Of a stretch of DNA of 64,000 nucleotides, positions 53,724 to 64,000 are shown piece by piece. Source of the DNA: Schistocerca nitens (Eukaryota > Arthropoda > Insecta > Orthoptera > Acrididae). Below the pieces are notes generated by a model. It searched no databases and was not told where the DNA came from. It saw only the letters and a program-made list of their open reading frames with translations. The translations under genes were made by a program, and so were the position numbers. The stretch covers positions 17,993,140 through 18,057,139 of the forward strand of contig NC_064623.1 of NCBI RefSeq assembly GCF_023898315.1. Direction: 5' to 3'. Numbering within the stretch: the stretch's first letter is position 1; each line of letters starts with the position of its first letter.

Positions 53724-54121
53724 GGCGAGGGTAATACAGAGAACCTGGTGACGGTGGTGGGTGGAGTGTGGGGGCGGCTCGGGGTGGGTCAGCGAGAGTC
53801 TGCATTATGCACAGGTTTACACGGGCGCTCAATCACGGATTAGCGATAAATATTCATGGCCGATTCTCCAGCTGCGTGGGGTGCTGGCCAGTGTCTGCGG
53901 GCGGGCGGTTTGTAGTTGTGACGTCACCGACACCTAGCGGGCGTCGCGCAGCGTGCACTACACCTGTTGGCTGCGTACATTGCATTTCAAAAGGTACCGA
54001 GTGCACTGTGAAGTTCTGGGTACGCCGTTTTTCCAGAAAAAGTCGTAACGCACTTTTCAGCAGCACTAGCTTTACATTTCTCAAACTAATTTCAGTACTG
54101 ATGCTTCGACTTGAACGTATA
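53723..54121. other. Unassigned, GC-rich
   Basis: GC-rich block at 53750-53960 with no supported gene; frames on both strands lack motifs. Confidence 0.4.
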
Positions 54122-54780
54122 CAGGGTGAGTCGCGTAAGACGTAACACCCCCTTTATTCTGGGGGGCGATTTCACGTATCGACAAGCGGTGTTCGGCGAA
54201 TCATAGCCGACTATGGGGCTCATACTTCGGTGCATGCACAATAATCACAACGTTTATATTGACCGAGATAATGAGGCAAGTACAAGTTTTTTAAAATGGG
54301 ACGCTATACTTTTTTTTACCATCATTCGAACGCTCTGGAAAAGGCGCGTATAGTCATGTAACGCATGTTGCTATTGTGATTCAAACTTTGCTTAAAAGAC
54401 GCTGGGAAATATTGTACGATTGAAGGTCTTAGCGGTCGGAAGAGGCTGCAGACTGTAAACACGCCTCGCGCGACGCGCAGGCCGAGTTGCCGTGCTCTAT
54501 GCAGCATGCTTGGCCTGCGCTATATATGTAAATCATCATTTGCCAGCGTCTTCTAAGCAAAGTTTGAATCACAATAGCAACATGCCGTACATCACTATAC
54601 GCGTCTTTTCAAGAGCGTTCGAATGATGGTAAAGAAAGTATAGTGTGCCATTTAAAAACCATGAACTTGGTTCATTATCTCTGTCAGTATAAACATTGTG
54701 ATTATTGTGCATCCAACAAAGTATGTGCCCCATAGTCGGCTTTGATTCGCCGAACACCGCTTGTCGATACGTGCAATCGC
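54122..54780. mobile_element. Palindromic element, about 245-bp arms
   Basis: Arms 54166-54410 and 54537-54780 are inverted copies (share CGTATCGACAAGCGGTGTTC, GTTGCTATTGTGATTCAAAC, CGTATAGT) around a unique GC-rich spacer of about 125 bp. The left side starts with CAGGGTGAGTCGCGTAA after TA (54120-54121), like a Tc1/mariner terminus; the matching right terminus is absent. Non-coding. Confidence 0.75.
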
Positions 54781-55687
54781 ACAAACAACTATGTTCAGTT
54801 TCTTAAACTTCAGTTTTTTATGCCCATTTGTTTTTGTCTTTGGCTACCTTGATGGGGAAATGAGACTTTGTGCCATACTTCTTTTGATGTAACTTACATA
54901 TTTTTTTCCTTTTTAATGTTTCAGGTATAATACTTCATTTGTTATCTTGTGAGTCACATGGTTAATGTCACGTGGGGGATTTGACACATATTATGACAGT
55001 TGTCTTACTTGCATGCAATAGCTGATAACAACTAGTCACTGTCGCAGCTTTTAAATCGGCCCCTATGAAACGAGTACACCGTCACCTCGATCATACATAA
55101 TGGCGCCGGTCAAGCAGTATTTTCACTGGAATTACGATCTAAGAGCAATACGCAATCATTTGCATGCATTTATACATATCGACTTGCATGGCAGTACGTA
55201 TTTGACGTCCAGCCACTGTCACAGCTCTCTGATCCTCCCCTGCTGGATGGCACATATCGATATGGCCACGCCGTCTTCATGGGAAACTTTAGTGCCGCCT
55301 GACCGCCATCTTTCCTGCCATACAGTCTACGAGTTTACCCACACATGGCTATCGATGTTTCCACAAGAAATTACGATTGGATATGTCATATATAATAGTT
55401 TGACGTAATGCTGTTTATAGCAGTTACTTTATATAATATAGTGTACCTATTTCCTCTTATGCTGTTAGCTGTCGTGTGACCATTTTGCATATACTTCACT
55501 GTAACAACTATTTGACGTCCTGCATGCCTGACTGGCTCTCACTGATGTAATTCGGTGTGCAGTGGGCGGAACATCGCGTATTTAAGCCACAGCTGCGTCT
55601 CTCTCCTCAGCAGGTAGTGTTGGTGGAGGTGTAGCTCCTGCTCCGTTCACATCCACCATCTACCATCATGGGTATATGTTCATCTTT
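54781..55687. other. Unassigned DNA
   Basis: No supported gene. TATTTAAG near 55580 could be a core-promoter-like TATA box ahead of a CTCTCTCCTCAG stretch; no product follows that I recognise. Confidence 0.35.
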
Positions 55688-55697
55688 TATTATTTGT

Positions 55698-55855
55698 GTG
55701 GAACCGCGCGACCGCTACGGTCGCAGGTTCGAATCCTGCCTCGGGCATGGATGTGTGTGATGTCCTTAGGTTAGTTAGGTTTAAGTAGTTCTACGTTCTA
55801 GGGGACTGATGACCTCAGAAGTTAAGTCCCATAGTGCTCAGAGCCATCTGAACCA
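55698..55855 (+). mobile_element. SINE family 1a, 5'-truncated, 10-bp TSD
   Basis: Starts at GGAACCGCGCGACCGCTACG, inside the head, keeps B box GGTTCGAATCC and the whole body. Duplication TATTATTTGT at 55688-55697 and 55856-55865. Confidence 0.93.
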
Positions 55856-55865
55856 TATTATTTGT

Positions 55866-56109
55866 CACGTAAGGTGTATTTTCTATATTACTGTGTCACT
55901 CTAGCTCTACTGTATGTACATATTTCAGTTCAAGGTCGGAAGACGGTGTAAATTAGACCGAAACCGGTAACGTCATATAAAGAAAAAGAAAGTTTATTGC
56001 CGTTGTGACTGTTCATATTGATTTTTAAAATTTATTGAGACTGAAAAACTTGAGTCTACAAATCACCACAGATTTACAAAGTACGGCACGTGAGAAAGTC
56101 AGTTTTCCC
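55866..56109. other. Spacer with CCGAAACCGG motif
   Basis: Contains GACGGTGTAAATTAGACCGA, then AACCGGTAACGTCATATAAAG at about 55960-55980; see findings. No coding sequence. Confidence 0.45.
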
Positions 56110-56950
56110 TTTTCTCGCACAATATCCTGCGAACCGTGGTTCACTGCAGGCTGTTAACGAAGTCCCGAGAATACGAATGAGGTTCACAGGTATAAGAGTA
56201 GTTCGAAGGCTTCATAAGTAACAGAAACCAGTGCGTTTTGCTCGATGGCGAGTGTTAACCACAACAAGATTATCGTAGTGGGAGTCTCAGGGAGATGTGA
56301 TTGGACCGCCATTATTCTCTATGTAGATGAATGATTTGGCCGGACAGGATCAGCAACGATCTGCAGCTGTTTTCTGGAGATGCAGTGGTGCGCCGGAAGG
56401 TGCCTTCATTGAGTGACTGTAGGAGAAAACAAGATGAGTTGGACAAAATTTCTAATTGATGTGATGAACGGTAGTTAAAAAAATGGTTCAAATGGCTCTG
56501 AGCACTATGGGACTCAACTGCTGTGGTCATAAGTCCCCTAGAACTTAGAACTACTTAAACCTAACTAACCTAAGGACAGCACACAACACCCAGCCATCAC
56601 GAGGCAGAGAAAATCCCTGACCCCGCCGGGAATCGAACCCGGGAACCCGGGCGTGGGAAGCGAGAACGCTACCGCACGACCACGAGATGCGGGCCGAACG
56701 GTAGTTAGCTGTAAATGAAGAAAAATGTAAATTACTGCAGATGAGTAGGAAGAACCATCCTATAAAGTTGGAATACAGTATTAGGAGTGCGCTACTTGAT
56801 ACAGTCGGGTCGATTGAACATCTTGGCGTTCTAAAGCTATATGAAAAGGAACTACCTTGTAAGGACAGTAGTAGCGAAGGAAAGTGGCTGACTTAGGTTT
56901 ACCGGCTGCGAGAATTCTAGGAATTCATCTGTAAAAGAGACCGCATACAT
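56110..56950 (+). mobile_element. LINE (family A) RT fragment, split by SINE
   Basis: Shifting plus frames give QCVLLDGEC, GDVIGPPLFS and MNDLA (the SGVPQGS...YVNDLA region), then RRKQDELDKIS, LAVNEEKCKLLQMSRKNHPI, LEYSIRSALLDTVGSIEHLG and KETAY. Each block has a counterpart in 22020-24330. Heavily mutated; the catalytic FADD region is lost. The 3' side is cut by the mariner at about 56950. Confidence 0.8.
56478..56695 (-). mobile_element. SINE family 1b, Gly-like head, 12-bp TSD
   Basis: Full length on minus, nearly the same as 16397-16613. Perfect duplication GAACGGTAGTTA at 56466-56477 and 56696-56707; inserted in LINE A. Confidence 0.95.
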
Positions 56951-57600
56951 TAGGTTGGTGCATAACCTGGTAATGATTTTCCGTAAGTTTAACAAACACA
57001 GCAGATAAACATGACAGAGACTTTAGTCATGAGTAACATATTCTCCTTCAGTATTTACAACAGTTTGCCAGCGCATGGGTAATTGTCGATTCCGCGACTG
57101 TAGAAACCGCACGATTTTGAGGCGAATAACGCTTCGAGACATGTTCGGTGCCCATTTTCATCTGGAAAGGAAGGTCACTGAAGGTTGTTCGCCAGACAGC
57201 GCGAAAGGTGAAAATCTGAGAGCACAGCATCGGGTGAAGAAGATGGGTCCGGAAGGACTTCCCAAGCCCAATTCCTTTGTAGTGTTTTTTGTCCGTCTAA
57301 TAGAGTGTAGGCGGGCATTATCGTGGAGTGGCATCGTTTCAAGCAGTCTTACTGGTCGTTGTTCTTGTCTGCGTCTGTAAGACGTCTAAGTTGTTGACAA
57401 TGAACGTCAGCTGTGGTGGCTACACCTTGGGAAAGCAATTGGTAGTCCACCACACCGTCGCTGTTGCGCCAGATGGATAACATTATCCGGGTTGAAATTA
57501 TGCAGTCCATTGCCTCGTTCCAGTCAGTGGAAATAACAGTGAGACACCACACGGCCGTGCGTCCCTATCTGCCCGCGGGCCAGAAAGCGTGTCGTTCACT
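56950..57600 (-). pseudogene. Mariner fossil, C-terminal part
   Basis: Edge TTAGGTTGGTGCATAACC resembles termini of the cecropia-type mariners. On minus, toward that edge: LLSQGVATTADVHCQQLRRL, then STIMPAYTLLDG in one frame and LHDNARLHSIR in another (second Asp block), AWEVLPDPSSSPDAVLSDFH (third Asp in LSDFH), GFYSRGIDN and PMRWQTVVNTEGEYVTHD with its stop. Several shifts. The N-terminal part is not recognisable beyond 57600. Confidence 0.75.
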
Positions 57601-57834
57601 TAGTCAGGCCATCCAGTGCATATCGCAGCCAGTCTTTGACACCTGTGTAAATGTTATGCCACATAGACGACGTCAGCCGTGTTCAGTGGTTTCCATTATA
57701 ACTTCTGTAGCGTTAGTCATGAGATCTTGCGCAGCCATCGTTAGAGCTTCTGGCTCTCTTCTCATTTAGGAAAAAACGACATTTTGTCTATGGAGTGCGT
57801 GATTGATTCTCTTGTAAAATTTTTTTGTTTATTT

Positions 57835-58745
57835 ATAGACACAATCACATGTTTATGACACAGTCATAACCGGTTTCGGCCATACAATGACCATCTTCAG
57901 ATGCTAAAACAATACAAAAGAAAATTTATATTAAAACCTAAACAATGAGTGCAATATATATCCACTCTTATTAGTAATCTAACTGAATTGATGCGAAATA
58001 CATACAATTCATACCTAAAGGCGGCATACACTGAGCACCGGTTCATGCGTCGTCAAACTAGCCATACAATGTAAAGCACCGGCCTTATAGAGATGTAAAA
58101 ATTTGTTAGATTGTGTTCACCGTCCTCGCGCTAGATGCGAGCGTCCTCTATAAGATAGTCTAGATTTTTCAAAAGCCTAAAGTATACAAATTTACTATTA
58201 ATATTTAGGTCAAATGTACATAAAATTTAAGATTACAGAACAGATCGTTAAATCAGTAAAATAACATTTCAGAACAAGGAGAAAACATTGCTATAGATGA
58301 AAATAGTAGTAGCACTTGTAGAGCGTATTTCTGACGCCCGATGTCGCTGTATTATTTTCATCGATAGCAATGTTTTCTCCTTGTTCTGAAATGTTATTTT
58401 ACTGATTTAACGATCTGTTCTGCAATCTTAAATTTTATGTACATTTGACCTAAATATTAATAGTAAATTTGTATACTTTAGGCTTTTGAAAAATCTTGAG
58501 TATCTTATAGAGGCCGCTCGCATCTAGCGCAAGGACGGTGAACACAATCTAACAAACTTTATATCTATGTAAGACCGGTGTTTTACATTTTATAGCTAGT
58601 TTGACAACGCATGAACCTGTGTTCAGTGTATGCCGCCTTTAGGCAGGAACTATATGTATTTCGCATTAATTCAGTTAGATCACTAATAAGCGTGGATATA
58701 TATTGCACTTATCTTTTAGGTTTTAATATAAATTTTCTTTTGTAT
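57835..58745. mobile_element. Long palindrome (834 bp) with conserved tail
   Basis: 57912-58308 is the inverted copy of 58350-58745, with only about 41 bp between arms. Outside the left arm a tail on minus reads CATCTGAAGATGGTCATTGT, GGCCGAAACCGGTTATGACT, then a TATAAATAAAC stretch before an A-rich end near 57820. No coding frame; no clear target duplication. Confidence 0.85.
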
Positions 58746-58849
58746 CTCTTCTCATTCTTCGTATCTGAAAGCGCAGACGCGCCTGATGGCTGCCAGTATG
58801 CAATTTCTCCGTGCGCTGCGTGTACTGACAGCGAACAAACACCGGTTTG

Positions 58850-59567
58850 AAACTTCCTGGCAGATTAAAACTGTGTGCCCGACCGAGACTCTAACTCGGG
58901 ACCTTTGCCTTTCGCGGGCAAGTGCTCTACCAACTGAGCTACCGAAGCACGACTCACGCCCGGCCTCACAGCTCCACTTCTGTCAGTATCTCGTCTCCTA
59001 CCTTCCAAACCTTACAGAAGCTCTCCTGCGAACCTTGCAGAACTAGCACTCCTGAAAGAATGGACATTGCGGAGACATGGCTTAGCCACAGCCTGGGGGA
59101 TGTTTCCAGAATGAGATTTTCACTCTGCAGCGGAGTGTGCGCTGCTATGAAACTTCCTGACAGATTAAAACTGTGTGCCCGACCGAGACTCGAACTCGGG
59201 ACCTTTGCCTTTCGCGGGCAAGTGCTCTACCAACTGAGCTACCGAAGCACGACTCACGGCCGGTACTCACAACTTCACTTCTGCCAGTACCTCGTCTCCT
59301 ACCTTCCAAACCTTACAGAAGCTCTCCTGCGGACCTTGCAGAACTAGCACTTCTGAAAGAAGGTTTGGAAGGTAGGAGACGAGATACTGGCAGAAGTGGT
59401 GCTGTGAGACCGGGCGTGAGTCGTGCTTCGGTAGCTCAGTTGGTAGAGCACTTGCCCGCGAAAGGCAAAGGTCCCGAGTTCGAGTCTCGGTCGGGCACAC
59501 AGTTTTAATCCGCCAGGAAGTTTCATATCAGCGCACACTCCGCTGCAGAGTGAAAATCTCATTCTGG
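58850..59567. mobile_element. Trimeric tRNA-like palindromic element, 13-bp TSD
   Basis: Three tRNA-like units: minus at 58876-58947 and 59176-59247, plus at 59428-59500. Each has GGTAGAGCACTTGCCCGCGA, AAGGCAAAGGTCCCGAGTTC and CGAGTCTCGGTCGGGCACAC (by position the anticodon reads CGA, Ser-like; the first minus unit has a mutated B box). The first about 300 bp are repeated directly, and the last part is inverted. Perfect AAACACCGGTTTG direct repeats at 58837-58849 and 59568-59580. Open frames here are chance. Confidence 0.88.
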
Positions 59568-59580
59568 AAACACCGGTTTG

Positions 59581-61045
59581 TTTCAGCATGTTCTAAGCTT
59601 CCATTGGTTTCTGAGTTGGTAACTACAATTGTCATTATAACGGTATCTCAGATTTGTACGTCACCGAGTCGCAAGTACGCATGGAAATTGAGAAGTCTTG
59701 TAAACAATTCCTAATAATAATATTTGTAATGTATACACCATCTGACCAGAGACATGTGGACAGTCCTAAGTTTGCTCCCTCTGGATCAATGTGAGCCGTA
59801 GTTGTGTCCGGCTCTTCGAAAAGCGCGCCAGACGCAATGCTTCCGCCTCGCGTCCAGTGTTTGCGGTGACGCTTTCGGTTTGGCGCGCTGTTTGCATCGC
59901 TACCGCCCTCTGGCATGAGGTGGAGCAAGTGCAGGGTCGAGTGACGATCGAGGGGTACGTACTGGGGGGTGATGGAGAGAGGTGGCGGCGCGAGCGGGGC
60001 CCTGTTGTTCGGGGTCGCCAACTGCCCGCCACGTGCTGTGGCCGACCTCTCGGCTGTCAGCGGCTGAGTCTGCCCTACCCGCGTGTACGTGGCTTATGAA
60101 GCTTAGAAGCCGTGGTGCAGGAGATCAGCGCGTGGGACCGCGTGTCTTCTTATCGGCCGCTGAAACCACTGGCAGCGGTTGGCTCTGACGAGCATGAGGA
60201 AGTGCAACGTGTTCCCTGCGCTGCAGTGGAGTGTGAGAAGTTGAGTACTGGTTTTATGTAACTGAGTTATATGTGGGGTGTTTCAACTTCTAGTGAAGTG
60301 GTTGTGTTGGGGTCTTCCGACCACAGTTTTAGTTTGCCTGTCCGCGGGAATGTGGTAATTCCTTTTTGCCGGGGCCGTTTCATCCACACCTTGATTGGGT
60401 GTTTTAGGGTCGGTGTCGTGTGTCTCTGTGGTTCAGAGTCTGTGCAGGCACCGCCATTGCTACATCTTCTGGTTTTGAGTAACTCGGGGAGATGGTGGCT
60501 TGTAATGCAAGTTTTTGGGCTGATCTTCTGTGGCCCTGTAGGCCACCAATAACTACTCCGACTATTGTGATTTGGCCCGCTTCAGACGTGTTACACCCTC
60601 ATCGAGCTAAGGAAATTTTTTTTAATGAACTGCCTTTAATGTGAAGGTTTGGTTGCTGGCTTATTCACATTTATCTTGTAACAACTGACAGGAGTAATAT
60701 AAGTTATTTAATTGGCAAGAGACAACTATTTTAACTTTAGTACAAATTAGCTACATAAAGGTTTTTTAAGGAATTGTGCGATAAGTTTAAAATCTTATTA
60801 TTGGGAAATTGTTAACGTATACCTTGCAATCTCCTTTTCACGAAGAAAATTTGTCAGCTATTGGAAATTGTTTTTAAAATTGTTTTTTAAAAAAAATACC
60901 ACACTTAAAAGTTTATTGTTGAGAAAGTCCTTTAAAATAAAACGATATATTGAGCAGTGTGTGTTATTTCACCAGCACCTCCTGGCCCCTACTTCCAAGA
61001 TAACGTTTTGGAATCACATGTGTACCCGACTTGTTTGTGAACCGC
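59581..61045. other. Unassigned: GC-rich then AT-rich block
   Basis: 59760-60250 is GC-rich, 60560-60960 AT-rich, with AATAAA at about 60935. Several frames are open but none shows a motif. It could be part of a large retroelement LTR or UTR; not provable here. Confidence 0.3.
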
Positions 61046-61049
61046 CCTA

Positions 61050-61270
61050 ATTGATGGTTCACAAGGCGTCCCTGGTTCGATTCCCGGCCGGGTTGGGAAT
61101 TATCTCTACCCAGGGACTGGGTGTTTGTGTTGTCATCATCATCATCATAATCACATTTGTGACAGTGGATAGGTTGGATTGAGAAAAAACTGGACTGTGT
61201 AAAAACTGGGACTTCGTACGGACGCTGATGAACGCGCAGTTGAGCGCCCCACGAACCAAACATCACCAGT
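61050..61270 (+). mobile_element. tRNA-headed SINE (family 3), 5'-truncated
   Basis: Starts in the head just before GTCCCTGGTTCGATTCCCGG (B box), then GGGAATTATCTCTACCCAGG, a TCATCA run, GGTTGGATTGAGAAAAAACT and GCAGTTGAGCGCCCCACGAA. Poorly kept target flanks. Confidence 0.7.
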
Positions 61271-61384
61271 CTCAAGTAACGTGGACTTGGCCACCAGATG
61301 TCACGAGACGCAGATCCGCCAATATAAAAGTAGGGGTGGGGGGTGGGAGAAGATTGTGTTGTGAGTACAGAAGCAGTAACAGAG

Positions 61385-62340
61385 GAATTGGTCGGTCAGC
61401 ATAGCACAGTGAGTTTCAACCTGGAAGCCACCTGAATAGCAAGTTCATCAGGGACATTCCAGGCCTTCTGAGGTTGCCCAAGAGGACGAGTGCTTTTGAC
61501 GTGATTCTGAAATGGAAAAGGGGAAGGAACAACTACACCTAAACCAAGACCAGGCAGACCTCGTCTACTGATGGACACGGACCGTCGGGAATTTCGTAGG
61601 GTGGTTGCAAAGATCGCACGAAATCAGCGGGGCGAATCACTCGTGAGTTCCAAAGTGCCACCGACAGTACATCTAACACAGTGAGTGTACGTAACGGGGT
61701 GCAGTGATCGACAGCTCCTCATAAACCACGCGTGCCTGTAGCCAACGATTAGAGGCGCTTCACGTGGTGTCAAGAGAGACACCACTGAACAGTGGATGAC
61801 TCAAAACGAGTGTTCTGGAGTGATGAATCAAGCTTTTCTTTAGGCGAATGCCTGGAGAACATTACCTGCCATCATTTGTAGTGCAATCACATAGGTGTGG
61901 AAGAGTTTCGTGTTACGATATTGGGAGTGTTTTTATTGTTTAAAGTTTGGTCCCTTTATTGCGCTTTAGAAAGTGGTAAATGAAGAAGGAATGAACACAT
62001 TTTACGGCGTTTGTATTCCGTGCAATGGAGGAACAGTTCGGAGATGACGATTGTATCAGCACGACAATGCACTGTGCCCATAAAGCAGCATCGGTGAGGT
62101 AATGGCTAGTTCACAGTAACTTTCCTGAAATGGACTTTCCTGGCCAGAGTTCCAACTTGAACCCAATGGGACACCTTTGGGATGAGTTACAATGTTGAAC
62201 TCGCTCCACACCCTAGCCTCCGACATCACACCGTCTCTGGTTTCGGCTCTCGGAGAAAAATCTGGTGGCATTCCTCCAAAGACATTAAGACACCTGGTTC
62301 AGAGTATCCTCAGTAGAGATTACGTCGCTATAAATGTGAA
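61385..62340 (+). pseudogene. Tc1-like transposase fossil, family 5
   Basis: Plus strand, shifting frames: SKFIRDIPGLLRLPKRTSAF, DVILKWKRGRN (HTH), VFWSDESSFSLGE (first Asp), YQHDNALCP (second Asp), then FPEMDFPGQSSNLN and HLWDELQ-like residues near 62170 with the Glu block damaged, and IPPKTLRHLVQSILSRDYVA. A TATAAAAG box lies upstream at about 61323. Stops are numerous. Confidence 0.75.
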
Positions 62341-62357
62341 GGTTTGATCACCACATA

Positions 62358-63572
62358 CACTAAAGAGGAAATGAAATTGGCGCACCTGCCTAATATCGTG
62401 TAGGGCCCCGAAAGCGCGCAGAAATGTCGAAACACGACGTGTCGTGGACTCGACTGTTGTCTGAAGCAGTGCTGGAGGGAACTGACACCATGAATCCTGC
62501 AGGGCTGTCCATAAATCCGCAAGACTAAGAGGAAGTGGAGATCTCTTCTAAACAGCACTTTGCAAGGCATTGCAGATATGCTCAATAATGTTGACCTCTG
62601 GGGAGTTTGGTGGCCAGCGGAAGCGTTTAAACTCGGAAAAGTGTTCCTGGAGCCACTCTGTAGCAATTATGGACGTATGGGGTGTCGCATTCTCCTGCTG
62701 GAGTTGCCCAAGTCCGTCGGAATGCACAGTGGAGATGAATGCTTGCTGGTGATCAGACACGATGCTTACGTACGTGTCAGCTGTTACAGTCGTATCTAGA
62801 CGTATCAGAGGTCCCAAATCACTCCCACTGCACACGCCCCACCATTACACAGCCTCCACCACCTTGAACAGTCCCCTGCTGAGATGCAGGGTCCATGGAT
62901 TGATGAGGTTGTCTCCATACACGCAGACGTCCATCCGTCCTACACAATTTGAAAAGCGACTCTTCCGACCAGGCAACATGTGTCCTGTCATCAACAGTAT
63001 AGTATCGGTGTTGACGGGCCCAGGCGCAGCGTAAAGCTTTGTGTCGTGCAGTCATCAAGGGTACTCTAGTGTGCCTCCGGGTCCGAAAGCCCGTATCGAT
63101 GATGTTTCGTCGAATGGATCGCACGCTGACACTTGTTGATAGCCCAACACTGAAATCTGCAGCAGTTTGCGGAAAGGTTGCACTCCTCTCACGTTGAACG
63201 ACTCTCTTCAGTCGTATTTGGTCCCGTTCTTGCAGGATTTTATTCCAACCGCAGCGACGTTGGTGATTTGATGTTTTACCAGCTTCTTGATATTCACGGT
63301 ACACGTGTGAAATGATCATAACGGCAAATCCCCACTTCATCGCTACCTCGGAGATGCTGTGTCCCATCTCTCGTGCTGCAACTACAAACCACGTTCAAAC
63401 TCACTTAAATGTTGATAACCTGTCATTGTAGCAGCAATACCTGATCTAACAACTGCGCCAGACACTTGTTGCCTTATATAGGCGCTGGCGTCTGCAACAC
63501 CGTGTTCTGCTTGTTTACATATCTCAGTATTTGATTGCACATGTCTATACTATTTTCTTTGGCTCTTCAGTG
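62358..63572 (-). mobile_element. Tc1-like element, family 2 (about 1215 bp)
   Basis: Left edge CACTAAAGAGGAAATGAAAT after TA (62356-62357); right edge GGCTCTTCAGTG followed by CA where TA is expected. Minus-strand transposase: an N-terminal frame shifted near 63380, then EMGHSISEVAMKWGFAVMII, RHTRVPLMTARHKALRCAWA, and VAWSEESLFKLCR (first Asp is Glu). A shift near 62830 follows, then GQLQQENATPHTSIIATEWL (second Asp is Glu) and FRWPPNSPEVNIIEHICNAL (Glu kept). Dead copy. Confidence 0.88.
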
Positions 63573-64000
63573 CATTAATGTGCACTAGTAAGTGTCCAGA
63601 TAGATCATGATCCGATGTAAGAGGGGCCCTAAAAACGCTAATTCGGTCAGGCTGAATAAAAGACGAAATAAATAAATAAGTGAATAGCGATAAACGCCTT
63701 GCACAGCGGGGTGAGTCTGATGACCGGCCGAGGTTTTCACGACATTAACCATCCCCCTGCATTGGCGAAATCTGCTGAAGAAAATTTTTTTACTTATGTA
63801 AAATCGTCACGACGCTAATTCTGGTTGGTCGTATGTCGTTGCTCTTTTTCTTTTTTTTAAAAAAAGAACGCCACTTTTCACGAATGCTCGTAACGTCACG
63901 CGGGCGCAGAAACGTAGGTGCAGAAGAGGCCCTACTTAGAAGATACGAATTAAAGGCTGAAGAGATCATCTTGCGAGGAAGCCTCAAAGCTACGTCAGAA
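63573..64000. other. Unassigned DNA
   Basis: No gene seen. AATAAATAAATAAG at 63668-63682 and an A/T run near 63850-63865. Confidence 0.4.

Noticed and set aside
53531..53832. Frames with alternating Thr-His or Cys-Val
   Set aside because: Products of the GT microsatellite at 53669-53722.
58786..59589. Overlapping frames with CPTETRTRDLCLSRASALPTEL on both strands
   Set aside because: They are translations of the tRNA-like units, which recur on both strands because the element is palindromic.

Overview
The window is eukaryotic and almost wholly made of transposable elements. It shows no operons, no Shine-Dalgarno sites and no intron-containing host gene that I can support. The tRNA-headed SINE families, the many Tc1/mariner remnants and the low gene density point to a large insect genome. 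I recognise several of these repeat families from memory as grasshopper/locust (Schistocerca-like) repeats; the orthopteran assignment is inference, not shown by a host gene.

Layout. 1-3.4 kb: a LINE 3' end, a Tc1 scrap, and a minus-strand LINE whose 3' UTR is split by a fold-back element with tRNA-like arms and TTA target duplications. 3.5-6.5 kb: a solo LTR with perfect 5-bp duplications inside one copy of a local direct repeat. 7.1-8.5 kb: a Tc1 element with one stop codon. 9-21.8 kb: Tc1, mariner-like and LINE scraps, SINEs, microsatellites and a palindromic tRNA-Thr-like element with a 13-bp target duplication. 22-24.3 kb: a LINE broken by a long-palindrome MITE, itself broken by a second solo LTR. 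25-27.8 kb: two mariner fossils and an unclassified transposase-like remnant. 31.1-34.7 kb: a LINE endonuclease domain split by a 5S-rRNA-derived SINE, then a hAT transposase fossil split by a SINE and a second Tc1 copy. 34.7-36.8 kb: an intact mariner inside an older mariner/IS630-like element. 37-42.4 kb: LINE, tRNA-like palindrome, internally deleted mariner, then a gypsy-like gag on the minus strand. 43.7-53.5 kb: LINE and Tc1 fossils, SINEs, and a third Tc1 copy with an internal duplication. 54-59.6 kb: three large palindromes, one a tRNA-like trimer with 13-bp target duplications. 61-63.6 kb: a SINE and two Tc1 elements.

The only intact-looking gene is the mariner transposase at 35138-36211 (357 aa, complete DD34D triad). 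The other coding stretches are frameshifted, truncated or carry replaced catalytic residues. The genes do not form a pathway. What can be read is an order of insertions: TA duplications (Tc1/mariner), 5-bp duplications (LTR), 9-16-bp duplications (SINEs and palindromic tRNA elements) and one 3-bp TTA duplication. In two cases the host reading frame is restored when the insert and one target copy are removed.
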